Assembly: GCA_023515795.1 (NCBI GenBank)
Contig: JALGPX010000061.1
Span: 1-59,419, forward strand
DNA: 59,419 nucleotides
Source of the DNA: Amoeboaphelidium occidentale
Lineage: Eukaryota; Aphelidiomycota; Aphelidea
Direction of reading: 5' to 3'
Of the stretch, positions 47,031-58,760 are shown in pieces. The translations under genes and the position numbers were made by a program. How positions within the stretch are numbered: the first letter of the stretch is position 1; the number at the start of each line of letters is the position of its first letter. The notes beneath the pieces are model-generated. The model made no database searches. It worked only from the letters and a program-made list of their open reading frames with translations, and was not told the DNA's origin.

Positions 47031-48558
47031 TTAAAGAATCCCTTGCCGCTTTAAGTCCTCGTAAGTTTTCTTGTTATAAACGTTCCCATAAGCATCTTCA
47101 AATTCCTCCAGCATTTCATTCTGAGCGGATTCGGCTTTTCTTCTGGCTTTTATCTTCTCCCAAACTAAAAGTCAATCATAATCTTCAAAGGCTTACGTGC
47201 TAAAGCGTCTTTTATCGATGTGATTTCGTTAAACTCGATCGTATTAGGTATTTGAAGGCATTTCATACCATGTGCGTGTCGCCATTCCTAAAGATTAATT
47301 ACTAAACGTTAAATTTTACCATAAAGTGCTTCTCGAATGCCTTCCTGCCCATATATACAAAATTCCCGCAAATTTCACATGGAAACTCTTTACCCAGCCC
47401 ATGCAATTTGTACAACCAAAACGGAATCGGCTTTCCATCCCAACCAATTGGCAATTTCAATGGATTGTAAAACTTTTCTTCCTTTTCGTCTTCTTCCTCT
47501 TCATCACTTTCATTCTGCACAATTATGTCTTCTTCCTTGTCTTCAAACTAAAAATTAGTGAATTGCATTGCAAACATGCTTACGCCTCTTGCTTCAAATT
47601 CCTCCAAAGTGAGAGTCTGTTTTCGCTCAACTGCCTCTTTTGTTTCTTGGATTTCTGCAGCGAGCAATTCAACAAATTTTCCAATTAAGTGCTGCGCTTC
47701 TTGTAAACTCCTGTTTCGATTTTCTTGCTCTTTTAACTTTTCAGCTTTAAGGTTTTCAATCTCAACGTCTTGTTCTTTCAGTTTCGCTGCTGCTGCCTTG
47801 TGCTTCTTGCCGTTTAAATGAGAATCGAACACAGTCTGTTTCGCGAAAGTCCTGCAACAGGCTTCACAGAATAGTTCTTCCGAGGAATCATTAGTTTTTG
47901 CAGTGAAAGTTGTTTCAAATTCCTGCATACTTTCCTTCTCGATTTCGCTTAAATTCAGCAGTGGTTGGGACTTAGTAATAAACGCCCTTAAATATCTCAA
48001 TAGTCCATCCACGTAAGTCTTGTAAGCACCAGAGGTACGAGTTTGCTGAGGTATTTTGTCGAACTTGTCAAAAGCATCCAAAAACGTCAAATAATCAACA
48101 TGCTCTACGCCTTTCAAGTTTATGTACATTGTGTGCAGTTCATTTAAATCCAATGTCCTTCCAAAGTTTTCCTCTCCGGTAAACTTGGATTCAATTTCTT
48201 GAGCATGGCGCTGCTTGTCTGTTCCTTTGATTGCGACTTGTACCATGTTAGCCGGAGCCTCGGGATTTATCTTATAATTATCCTTAACCGCTCTTAGTTT
48301 CCTGTAGAATTCGTCCATATCTGCACCAACGCGCAATGCATCGATATCTGCCTGCCGCTCGCCTGTCTTATCAGCGTAGATGGCCAAAAGTTCCGTAGAT
48401 TTCTCAAATATCAAATCCAAATAGTGAGCAATTCTGCTTTCTTTCAGAATTTTCTCTTTGTGAGTCCGTGTCTTATCTGAGAGCTCTTTGGTTATGGCAG
48501 TCTCGAGTCGCTCACATTCCTCGTGAAGTCTGCGTTGCTTTTCGATTAGAGAATCCAT
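47031..48558 (-). CDS. SF3A3: Splicing factor SF3a60/Prp9
   Basis: U2 snRNP SF3a subunit, about 475 residues in four exons. It starts [19 protein letters not shown], the SF3a60 N-terminal helix that clasps SF3a. [20 protein letters not shown] and [11 protein letters not shown] are in the core. A first C2H2-like finger is [20 protein letters not shown]; the C-terminal zinc finger is [20 protein letters not shown] joined over an intron to [36 protein letters not shown] is a strong signature. It joins SPP2 and SmE as splicing genes in the window. Confidence 0.96.
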
Positions 48559-48608
48559 CTGATGCTCAATATCAAAAAACAAGCTCAAAAATATATTCAA
48601 TTGCTACA

Positions 48609-49686
48609 TTAAACCGTTGCATTTCTGTCCAGACGCTCCTCCAGTATTCTTACTGCAGCTTGTAATACCAGAAGATCTGAAACATCTTGATCATAGTAAT
48701 AATCGTAGTATTCATTATCGGAAGGTGACGAACTTTCTTGTGGCTCTGCAATCGACGTCAAAGGCTGAACAGAGAGGGGAGGAATTGATATCAGGTGAAT
48801 ATCAGAATGATCTGATGGAGATGTTTCATTCAAGTTCCCACTTTCATTTTCCTGTCCATTCTGGGAATTATCAACCGTGCCTGCCAGCAAAGAACTGTCC
48901 TGCTCAAAAGGCAGAGGTACTCCGGTTTGCTGTCCTGGCTTATTTCCAGTTGTGCACGGTTCTGTTTTACAAATACCAAGATCATTCGTGTTGAAGTACA
49001 AGCAGCTGTTTGAACCATTAGAATGAACGTCTCCTCCTTCAAAAGAAGGTTTCAGTAGCTCTTGAGAGGTCTCATCGCCTCCTTGGACGTTGTAATCAAT
49101 ACACGAGTAATAATCGCTCAGGGCAAATGCGCCTCCAAACCACGACTATGACGTTAACGATATCTATAAAGTATTACGAAACTTACCCACTGCAATGTCC
49201 AGTTACCATCATTCAATTGAGATGGTACATTGATACTCGCTTTGCACGTTCCTGGTGCTTGACCATCACTATCGCCTCCCAAAGGATCAGCTGGACTTGA
49301 AGATTTACAAGTCATTTCGTGGCAAGTATACATTTGAACATTCTGGTTAAATGCTTCTGGATTGTCGGAATCATCAGTTGGAGCCCATGCGAAGCGAATG
49401 AAACCGGCTAAGAAAATTAGAGCTATCTCAATGGTATCTTACCAGCGTGATTGTTTCTTGCCCAAGTAACATTAATATTGTCGCCTCTTTTCGTGGATAC
49501 GACGGGTGTAATCGATCCTACTTTCGATTTTGGAGCGTCGCATGGTCCGAAACAATTTGGAGGGCGACAACCCGTTTGGGTTTGCATTTGATTAGAGCGA
49601 GACTGAGGTATTGTCACGTAGGAGTGACAGGCAACAACTGAAAGATAGAGAGATATTGGCAGAACAAGGAGAATTTTAGAATACAT
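48609..49686 (-). CDS. Secreted LPMO-like histidine-brace protein
   Basis: Three exons, about 335 residues. Signal peptide 1-20 (MYSKILLVLPISLYLSVVAC); cleavage would leave His21 as first residue (HSYVTIPQSRSNQ). A second histidine, His80, is in RGDNINVTWARNNHAAGFIR, the layout of a copper histidine brace. Cysteine clusters (GCRPPNCFGPC; MYTCHEMTC) and a C-terminal core motif LSDYYSCIDYNV follow. After about residue 230 the chain is Ser/Pro/Gln-rich, ending in an odd YYDYYYDQD stretch and a short helix. It resembles auxiliary-activity lytic polysaccharide monooxygenases seen in oomycetes and zoosporic fungi; substrate unknown. Non-enzymatic copper proteins share the brace. Confidence 0.65.
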
Positions 49687-49775
49687 TTGTGAAAAAAGTT
49701 ATTTGATCATGTTTCACAGTTCTTTAACGTTCAATCAAGGATCAATATCTGTTGGTTGATAACCTCAGGGGGAGT

Positions 49776-51748
49776 TTATTGATTCTCCAAACTACTTTCG
49801 CCTTCAGTCTTTTGGGTTATGACTTCTTCCAAACTTCTGTGGCGAGAAAGTTCCGATAACACTGTCTCGTCGACAGGTAGAACTGATTTCCTTCTAAATC
49901 TCTGGGCATTTCCTGAATTATCGAATTCCTCCATGTCTTTCTGGAGAATGTCCATTGCCTCATCATCATGTACAGGCTCTCCATCTTCACCAGTATTTTC
50001 CAAGTTATCAGCCAATTGATCAGCTAAAAAAGTTAGAACTCTTCGCTGAACTTTTTACCTGTCGCAGAATTGGAAATACTTATTGGTTGAGAACGAGACG
50101 TAGGCATCGCAGTCGGAGGCAAATGAAGCTTCTGTGCGTTTTCTCGTGCTAGCTGCTCAATTCTAAGCCAAGCATCTTCTCTGTCTTTTAGCTTTTTGCG
50201 TTCATTCTGCCTTGCTTGCTTATACTTATTTGTACACTCATCAAACAACTTAGGGCTAATATCCATAAAAAGCTTAAGTGCGTTGTAAATCAAGCCATGA
50301 ATTGTTCTGTTCCAGTGACTCTTGGAATTCTTGTATAAGGAGGCGAAAATGATGGGTAAAATCACATTAGAATTCTCCCCGATTAAATTAACGATGTACT
50401 CGTTATTCCAATAATACAATGCCCTTTCTGCCACTTGAAAGTGTGAGCTCGATACACAACGAGAAATTTGTTGGAATAAAGGAACCTGAACCTTGACAAA
50501 TTCGGAAGGCTCGATAATATCTAGAATTTCTTCAATCTCATTCAGAAACATGACTTCCTTCGGGCTATTTACTTTCGGCCAGAAGCGCAACACACCGAAA
50601 ACAACTTCTTCCGTTAAAGATGGATCCTTTTCAAGAAACTGAACGATGCAGTACGCGAGTTGTGGGTGATACAATGTTAATGACTTGGCTTTGTGTAGAG
50701 GAAGCAAGACTTTTGTCAAAAAATTCTTATGTTCTTCCTTCAGAGGCAGTGCGAAACCATTGATAATGCTAGAAATTAGCATGAAACAGATGAAATATCA
50801 AACCTTCCTAGAATCTCCAGTAGCTCAGCGATACCATTGTGTCTCTCGTTTTCGTATATGAATTGAAAGAATACGTGGTTTATAGAGCGACGAATAAAAG
50901 CTCGAAGATTCAGAAACTTGCCATAAATCCTGTGCAAAGTAGTCTTCAAAAAGTCCCTTTCACGAGGATCTTCGCTGTCAAATAGATCGAGTAGCTACAA
51001 GATTAAACCATTAACAGCTGGAACTTACAGCGAGTATAAACTTTTGATCAATATACTTCTTGGCGATATTGGTGTTAAAATCAGGAGATTCGACAAATCT
51101 TAGAAAGAACTCGTAAACTATTTGCAAGTGAGGCCAAGCAAGCTCCAGCACCGGCTCATCTTCTTCAGGATCAAAAGCATCACCGAAAGGATTTATCTGA
51201 GGCGGAATCGCTCTGAATATGTTCAATGAGAACTATAAAAATGTTAAATTCAACCATATAAGCACTATAATGTACCATTTTGATCACTTCAGGATACACA
51301 GCTTCAGTAATAATGCCCCTGCTTGTAGTTATATAATCAACCAACTCAGTCAATGTCTGTCTCTTTATCTCTTTGCCCTTTAAGTCAGACATGGAATCAG
51401 TAAAGTCGAAGATAACGCAACACTGCCCAAGTTTTCTTAAGAGTAGATCCTGTCTTTCTCCAGCAGCAGCATCTAGAAGAAATGAGCCAACCATTTCATT
51501 CACTCAGTCAGCTGTACCTTTAAGCGGCGTTAGCTTCTCCAGCTCAACTTTCTCGGAAACATGAAACCTCGATGATCTCTGCCTACGAGGGGTTTTACTA
51601 ACTGGAATTGCATCCTTCGGAGTATTCTTTAATCTATTGATGGGTCCACTCTTTGGGACCTCCTTTAAGCCGCCTGCGACTGAATTTGCCTCAACCGGTG
51701 AAGCCTAGACGATGTCAGATTCAGCTGATTCAATGAGGCTTTTACCAT
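49776..51748 (-). CDS. PP2A regulatory subunit B56 (PPP2R5)
   Basis: Substrate-selecting B56/B' subunit of protein phosphatase 2A, about 540 residues. Family blocks: [10 protein letters not shown] then [20 protein letters not shown] across a 43-nt intron, [78 protein letters not shown] and [21 protein letters not shown] basic Ser/Thr head ([14 protein letters not shown]) precedes the HEAT repeats. The start seems to be an ATG-only exon (51746-51748) followed by a 41-nt intron (51705-51745), since no in-frame ATG lies upstream. The C-terminal acidic tail ends SSLENQ. Confidence 0.94.
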
Positions 51749-52375
51749 TTCTTCTCTTCTTGGTTGAACTACTGGTTGTGCAAGATCCAAATGGTCCTGG
51801 AATGTATTTGTTTTAATCTCAGGCTTATCGAAGTCCAGTTTGGCTGCTGCAGATGTGATTGATCGCACAGAAACGAAGGCTCAGAAGTTCTTGAGATATG
51901 TTGCAGGAGGTTTAAGAGACTGAGTCTTCAGGGTATATTAAAGCAGATGAATCAAAAGAAGTTGATCTGAAGCCCTAAAGGGAACTGACTTTGAATAGTT
52001 AGATGTAGCGATGTTCGATTCCCTCGAAACTCGGCGTTCCTCAGACGCTCGTCGCAGAGGCCAAAATCTTTGACGACACATGGACTTCAAACAAAGATGT
52101 CCAAAGTAAACAATTTAGTATAGTCTATGTCTACCTTTGGATCTCAAGTGATGAGGTAATGTGTGACCTTCAGTCGAACTTCAGACACGTCGTTTCATAG
52201 TATCATACAAGCCTCATTACAAGAACTACGCTCCAGATTCGCAACACTCCAAAATCCGTTCTTGACGTTAGAAGATATAGGAATATAGTTATTTGACCTC
52301 TTTTCAGAGTCAACCGCAAATCTGTTTGGCAACACTTGTTTCAGCTTTCTGAAAGCACAACAAATAGCTTATTCA
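51749..52375. other. Divergent spacer between B56 and MCM5
   Basis: The longest spacer in the conserved part, about 627 bp, between two divergent starts. It probably holds both promoters and 5' leaders. A minus-strand open frame just upstream of the B56 ATG has no ATG of its own. A ttcgatt string near 52014 recalls a tRNA T-loop but the arms do not pair. Nothing else recognised. Confidence 0.5.
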
Positions 52376-54801
52376 ATGACAAGCTTATCTTTCGACGTCG
52401 GTTCCATTTATTCTGCCCATGGGCCTCAAGATTTAAATAATAATTCGACTACAAACGATCATGACACCGTTTCGACAAAGTGGTACCAATTCCTGAGAGA
52501 TTACCGCGAAGATGCTGTTTACATTTACAGGTAAGCTGGTATGCTCAAGACTAAATTCGCTTTAGAAATCAATTGAAAATGAACCTTTTGGTTCCTGTCT
52601 ATTCCGTAACTATTGATATGGCGCATGTTCAGATTGCACAGCCGGAATTAGCTGATGAATTGGTCAAGAGTGCTAACGAATACATGCCACTGGTTCGCTC
52701 TTTAAATACGGAAATCCTAAATTTCGTAGGTTGAAACAGCTGCGCAAAAGCTTGCCAAGGACATTTTGGAGGAAGAGAATATGCCTTTGCCAACTGTTCC
52801 GGATGTTCAAGTTCTGATCAAGTCGAATGCAAACACAACCGCAATGAGATCTATTAATGTAACAAGACATATTGAAACACTTTTAATTTCCAGGCAAATA
52901 ATATCAACAAGTTGGTTCGTGTTTCTGGAATTGTTAGTTCAGCATCGACTCCTTCGGCAAGAGCTACAGAATTGCACTTGTTCTGCAGATCTTGTCGTCA
53001 TGTTAAAGTGGTCAAGGTTTCTAAAGGGTTTACATCCGTGCAAATGCCAAGAGTCTGTGAAAAGTAATTCTACATTGTTCAAACTAATCGAATAGCACTG
53101 AAACGATCGCTGACGACAAGAAATGTCCGCTTGACCCTTATCTTGTTGATCATGACAAGACCAAGTATGTTGATCAACAGATTCTGAAGTTGCAGGAAAG
53201 TCCTGATAACATTCCTGTTGGAGAGTTGCCTCGTCATATGTTGTTGACTGTTGACAGATACTTAACAAACAAGGCTTATCCAGGGGCAAGAGTTACTGTT
53301 CATGGTGTCTATGATATTTTCCAGAGGCAAGGAAAATCTGCGGATTCATCTTCAAGCATAAGAAATCCTTACTTAAGGGTGCTTGGTATGGATATCGAAT
53401 CTGATGCAGCAAGAAGAGGGAAGCAGTCTTTTACTCCAGAAGAGGAAGCACGTTTCATTGAATTATCTCGTAGGCCTGACATTTATGAAGCATTTTCCAG
53501 AAGTGTTGCACCATCTATTTTTGGTAACGATGATATTAAGAAGTCTATTGCATGTTTGCTTTTGGGTGGCTCAAAGAAACAGTTACCGGATGGAATGAAA
53601 CTCAGAGGTGATATCAACGTCTTACTTCTTGGTGATCCTGGTACTGCGAAATCTCAATTACTGAAATTTGTTGAGAAAGTTGCCCCGATATCTGTGTATA
53701 CTTCTGGAAAAGGTAGCAGTGCAGCTGGTCTTACTGCATCTGTAATTAGAGATGCAAATACTCGTGAATTTTACCTTGAAGGAGGAGCTATGGTTCTTGC
53801 TGATGGAGGTGTAGTCTGTATTGACGAGTTCGACAAGATGCGTGAAGAAGACAGAGTTGCTATTCATGAAGCGATGGAACAACAAACCATTTCTATTGCA
53901 AAAGCTGGTATTACAACCATCTTAAATTCAAGAACATCTGTTCTTGCTGCTGCTAATCCTATCTTTGGTCGTTATGATGATATGAAAACTCCTGGAGAGA
54001 ATATCGATTTTCAGTCAACTATCTTGTCTCGTTTCGATATGATTTACATTTTGAAAGACGAGCATAACAAGACTAGAGATGAAGCGCTTGCTCGTTTTGT
54101 TATGAATGTCCACACTTCTCTTGCATCAAATCAGGTTGAAGGAGAGCTAGACTTGAATCTCATGCGTGGATACATTAGTTATTGCAGATCGTAAGTTATT
54201 CTCATTATCTAAATTTTTACATTGTAGCCGCTGCTCTCCGCGCTTGATTCCGCAAGCCAGGGAAAAATTAGCCAGTCATTTCGTTGAAATTAGGTCTCAG
54301 GTGAAACAGTTGGAATCGGAAACAAATGCAAGATCATCAGTGCCAATTACGATCAGGTAATATGATATAATTCGATATTCTGATCTTTAGACAATTGGAA
54401 GCCATTGTCCGTATATCAGAAGCTGTTGCAAAATTCCAATTATCTCCTCATGTTAATGAAACCCATGTCGACGAGGCGATCCGTTTGTTCCGCGTTTCAA
54501 CTTACAATGCGACTAGAAGCGGTCATGTTTTGGGCGAAGGAATGATGATGAACAATATGAAGAAAGAAGTTATCGCTGCTCAGGAAGAGCTGAGACGCCG
54601 TCTGCCTGTTGGTTCGCGTCTACCAGAAAGGGTTATCGTGGATCACTTGAGAAACAAGGTTAGTTTGTCGTTCAATACTCTGATCACTTTCTGTAGCAAC
54701 ACAGCGATTTTGTTATTCACAAGGCACTTTCCTTCTTGCAAGCTCGTGGAACTATTCAGTTTGTCAACCAAGGAAAGACTGTGATCAGAACTGATATTTG
54801 A
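52376..54801 (+). CDS. MCM5: Replicative helicase subunit MCM5
   Basis: MCM2-7 subunit, about 730 residues, several introns of 32-40 nt. It starts [54 protein letters not shown], and a zinc finger with [11 protein letters not shown] are N-terminal MCM5 features. The AAA+ core has [19 protein letters not shown] (Walker A), [20 protein letters not shown] (Walker B), [15 protein letters not shown] and the arginine finger [11 protein letters not shown]. The C-terminal winged-helix block is spliced: VIVDHLRNK then [13 protein letters not shown]. Ends VIRTDI. Confidence 0.96.
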
Positions 54802-54821
54802 TGACACTTAGTAAACTTTTA

Positions 54822-55250
54822 TTACTTGATCTTTTCCCATTCAATTGGGTCACTTTCCCAGTTTCCTTGTCCATACTCGCATATCTAAACATCAGCATTT
54901 CATTTTATCGTCCTAATCGTACCCATTTCGGCAAAGGTTTATTACGTCCATGTTTAACACCATCCGGTGCCGTTGGGTCTAGAAATTAGGCAATAATTTC
55001 ACTCCAGAATACATTTAAAAGGGCGTGGGTGTTTATTCTGTTCCAGCTCCTCCTCCGTCTGGCGTACCAACGCTTCAATCCTCACTGGATTTGATTCGTG
55101 CTTGTTGGCCTCAAATCTTGCACGGATATGCAGACAATGCTGTCGATAAATGTCCCATTTGAAAGAATAATGGTCGTAAGCCGATCTCAAGGCTTGCCTG
55201 TAAAGCCTCTGTATGTAATTTTTATGCGGAATAGCAACAGTTGTCGACAT
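54822..55250 (-). CDS. NDUFB9: Complex I LYR subunit NDUFB9 (B22)
   Basis: Accessory subunit of mitochondrial NADH dehydrogenase. Three short exons give about 117 residues. Exon 1 starts MSTTVAIPHKNYIQRLYRQA with the LYR motif, then FKWDIYRQHCLHIRARFEAN and EELEQNKHPRPF. Splicing at about 55007 (35-nt intron) joins KYPTAPDGVKHGRNKPLPKW, and a further 38-nt intron joins ICEYGQGNWESDP. The arrangement matches NDUFB9 (LYR, RARFDxxK, HPxPY, proline-rich C-terminal) though it is shorter than the human protein. Its presence implies complex I is kept. Confidence 0.88.
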
Positions 55251-55315
55251 GATTGCGAAGAATTGTTTGAAGAAACAGTGCAACTGCAGAGAAGTTTTCC
55301 AAAGACAAGGCTGAT

Positions 55316-57503
55316 ATGTTCTACTCTCCTGAAAAAGATTTATTCTTGAAATTATGCAACAAGTACAGCCAGAATTTTGAACTATTACAGGAGACTGTGT
55401 GGAAGCATTCTTTCCAGACTTATATCGTCGAGCAATGGGTCTCTGATCGCAGTAAAATCGTTTCATCAATAGTCACATTCACCGGAGATAAAAAGCACGA
55501 GGTAGATTAATGTTTCGCAGGATGCTAACTCGGTGATAAGGTCAAAATGTGCTGTTTAAAAGTTAAAACATATCCTGTTCCAGAGGAATGTAAAGAATGG
55601 CACCGATACGTTCAGCTAATGGAGCAAAACAAGTGCAAAGTAATGGAGGTACACAAAGTGGATTGTTATGATAAACTTTGTTTAGACAAATGGCGCTAAA
55701 GTATTCGTTTCCAGCCTCTCATCGTTTCCTACGGAATTTAATATCATTCATGTTCCTGATGGTGATCTGGAAAAGCACTTGAGGACATTTCATTTAAACA
55801 TGAATTTAAAGAGACTGGGATGCAGTGGGAGAAGTGCGCTTACTATTCAGCCTGCTAGTACTTCTCAAAAAGATCGCTTTGTGCAGATTTACAAGACCTT
55901 ACCGAGCGTCGAACTTCACGTCGCAGTATTTGATATGATCAGACTTGTGCAAGCTGCCTTGTATATTATCTCTTGTATACCCAAACTCTACACTGATGGT
56001 TTGCTTTGTGACAGTACTGTTGCAGCTTTGCGAAAATTTAACCAGGACTATGGACCTTTTGAATCGTCCGTTATGGAATCTGAATGCGATCCCATTGTCA
56101 TGACAGCACTTTTAAGCAAAGTGGTGACTATTCGAAACAAAATCAGCGCACTAGGTTTCCAGGTATGTTTACACTTGTTCGTTTTAATTATTCTGAGTAA
56201 GTGTCCCAAGAACCCATTTGCAGAAATATCCTTATTCGGACAAGCAATTCAAGCTTTCCTCAAAGCCAATAAGATATCTAGTCAATCTTCTTTGCTTGAT
56301 ATAGAAATCATTGAAAAGATAGAAGAAATATACGCAAGATCCAGTCCACCTGCATTAAAAGTCCCGCGGGTATAAATTTATGTTACTGCAGAGATATTGA
56401 TCATTAGGTACTGAAGAGGTCGGATGATGGCTCTGGAAAAGACAATATTGATTTAGAAACAACAGATCTTGACTTGTTCATACGGAGTGTCCATGTTGAT
56501 GCATTGAAAGCACTTTGGGGTGGTAAGAAAAAAGTTAAAGGAGCAACAGGCGATGTCCTCATGGACACTGCCAACTTGGCCGAAGAATTGTTACAAGGTG
56601 GGAAAGAATTCGGAAAGAATCTGTTGAAAAATGTCTCAGGTCGAGCTCAGAGAATGCCAGAGCCAAATCTAGTTATTAAGGGACTAAGAACCGGCGTGGC
56701 AGAGTAAGCTTATTTTGATTTTTAATTTTTTAGAGGATTTTCGAGAATTTCGAGCTCAGTTGAAGGTTTCGTAGACCGTAGAAGACCTAGAAGGTCATAT
56801 CATAAGTCAAAGAATCGCAATGATATAAATGACGGCAAAGTCATTAAATTGTAAGGCTGCTCATTGGACAATTGATTTTTATAGTCCACAAGATGATAAT
56901 CAGGGCGATATTTTTGAAAAAGCACAGCATCACTTAGGCCCTGAACGAAAGTTGAAGACACACTCTCTGCCGATTATTACTTTAGCTGATAAAGACAATC
57001 AAAAAGTTCTAGCCGAAGTTCAGAGATCTTATTCTTTTCCTTCACATTTTGTTGAGGTAGAAGAATTTGCCTCGAATGAGGATTTAAATGAAGTTTTGTT
57101 AAACTTGAAAAAGCAAGAAGTAGATATGGTCAATTTGGTCGAGTCGCTCAAGCATTTATCAAACGATTATGCAGTGAAAATTCATGCTTTGTCAGACATC
57201 TATCTCAATAACTGGCATGGCTTTGCTGATGTGGAAACTATTTTAAACGATGTTATTGATCAACAGCGTTTAGCTCAAAACAGAATCGACTCGCTTGAAT
57301 TGCGCTCGTCAAAACTGCAGTATGAAATTTCAGTCCTAGAAGATAAGATCAGAGAAACAGATGAAACAATTGATAACTTCAACAATAAGATGAGACACCT
57401 CGATCGACAAGTCGCACAGGGCATTAAGTTTGCTACCCAGTTCGATGTTTGGTCATACTTCACCAAGCAGAACTCCAAGAGAGAAAGCGAAAAGGCTCAG
57501 TAA
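55316..57503 (+). CDS. STB6-like protein (fungal family)
   Basis: A protein of about 650 residues in at least seven exons; introns include 39, 37, 39, 38, 30 and 34 nt, one with a perfect TGCTAAC branch site near 55530. The N-terminal domain has KHSFQTYIVEQWVSDRSKIV and TFTGDKKHE, then SSLSSFPTEFNIIHVPDGDL and NLKRLGCSGRSALTIQPAS, the hallmark of the fungal STB6/STB2-like family. The C-terminal third is coiled-coil (NEVLLNLKKQEVDMVNLVES; EISVLEDKIRETDETIDNFN). In yeast Stb2/Stb6 associate with the Sin3 co-repressor, but function is poorly known. A 34-nt intron near 56850 is needed to join the coiled-coil part. Confidence 0.8.
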
Positions 57504-57510
57504 ACAAGAT

Positions 57511-58751
57511 CTATTTTTCTGGAAGGCTAAACGAAAGACGATACATTTCCTTGTTTGGAGCCACTTTTCGAACATGTTTCAGTTCATAATCGGTTACTTT
57601 CTTGCCTATTCTCTCATTCGCAATCTAGAAATTAAAATGAAACCAATATAAGACTTACTTGCAATAAATAATTTTCTGCATCTTCTTCGTTTGCAAAACA
57701 ATAACAATGAATCCTTTTTGGTAATGTGGTGAACTGCGACGTATCTTGAAAAGCATCCAAGAATTCTATCGCAGTTGCAGGTAGATTCAGAATGACATGA
57801 TCAATTCTTTCAGAGAAGGAGGAAAACACTTGCTTTATAAAATCTCTGCCATCCATATTAAAGATCTGAACATTCGCATTTGACAACTAAAATTCAGTAA
57901 AGAAACTGTGTAAATGCTACCTTGTTCAACTTGATATTGTTCTTCATGTAAGTAATACTATTGGGATTCAAATCATTTGCCAAAACATTGCATCCTCTTT
58001 TCAAAGCAGGCAGAACGAAGGGACCAACACCAGCGAAAACGTCGCAAATCCACTCTCCTTTGTTAAATGTCTTTACAAGCGACTCGTGCTCATGGTGTAG
58101 TCTGGAATTCCAGTAAGTTTTAGAGAAATCAAATCGGAATCGGCAGTTACTTTCTTTTACCTCAACATCAAAATCTTCCTCCCCTGCTATAACTTCCATA
58201 GGAAATGTCCTGAAAACACTTTCGATTTTCCCAATTTTGTTAACCACGGTTCGAAGTGTAGCGCGATTCTTTTCAAGCACAACCTGTCCGATAATATTCT
58301 TATAAGGCAGCAATTCATCTCGCAAGTTGAAATGAGCCAAATGGCCTACCTGCTCAAAAGAAGCACCAAACTCAAGATCCTTCGGCAGTATAGCACCAAG
58401 TATCTCTTCAGCTGACCAATAGTCAAAGTCGATACGAATTTTGACGTTTTCAACGATCTTGAATGTGCCCTCTGCTATATAGTCCTTAACACGCCCCGGA
58501 AGAACATTTAAGTCAACATTAGGGTCGAGTAACAGCAACTTCATAGTCTCGTCTTCTTCGCAAGGGACTGCCCTTTTCATACGCGCATACTTGTGCAAAT
58601 GCGATTTAAGACTCTTCAAATACTCGCCAACCATTGCACACGGAACAGCGATACCGGTAAACTCGAGATCATACTCAAATTTGCTCTTATCAAGTATTTC
58701 CATGCCAAAATTAAGCGGAACATCCAACACGATCCAATTCTCCTCAGTCAT
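57511..58751 (-). CDS. TRM5: tRNA (guanine37-N1)-methyltransferase Trm5
   Basis: SAM enzyme making m1G37 next to the anticodon, in cytosol and often mitochondria. Three exons, about 390 residues. The N-terminal domain has NVLPGRVKDYI and HLAHFNLRDELLPYKNIIGQ; the core has VVLEKNRATLRTVVNKIGKI, FRFDFSKTYWNSRLHHEHES, SAM motif VFAGVGPFVLPALKRGCNVL with ANDLNPNSITYMKNNIKLNK, and the catalytic loop LNLPATAIEFLDAF after an intron. The last exon is HVRKVAPNKEMYRLSF. The start codon is only 9 bp from that of the divergent mL44 gene. Confidence 0.95.
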
Positions 58752-58760
58752 ATTCCGAAT

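Noticed and set aside
51749-51868. Minus-strand coding extension upstream of B56
   Set aside because: It lacks an ATG, ends at an in-frame stop, and shows no similarity to B56 N-termini.
52005-52030. tRNA T-arm-like ttcgatt string
   Set aside because: Flanking bases do not form the 5-bp T-stem and no acceptor or anticodon arm is visible.
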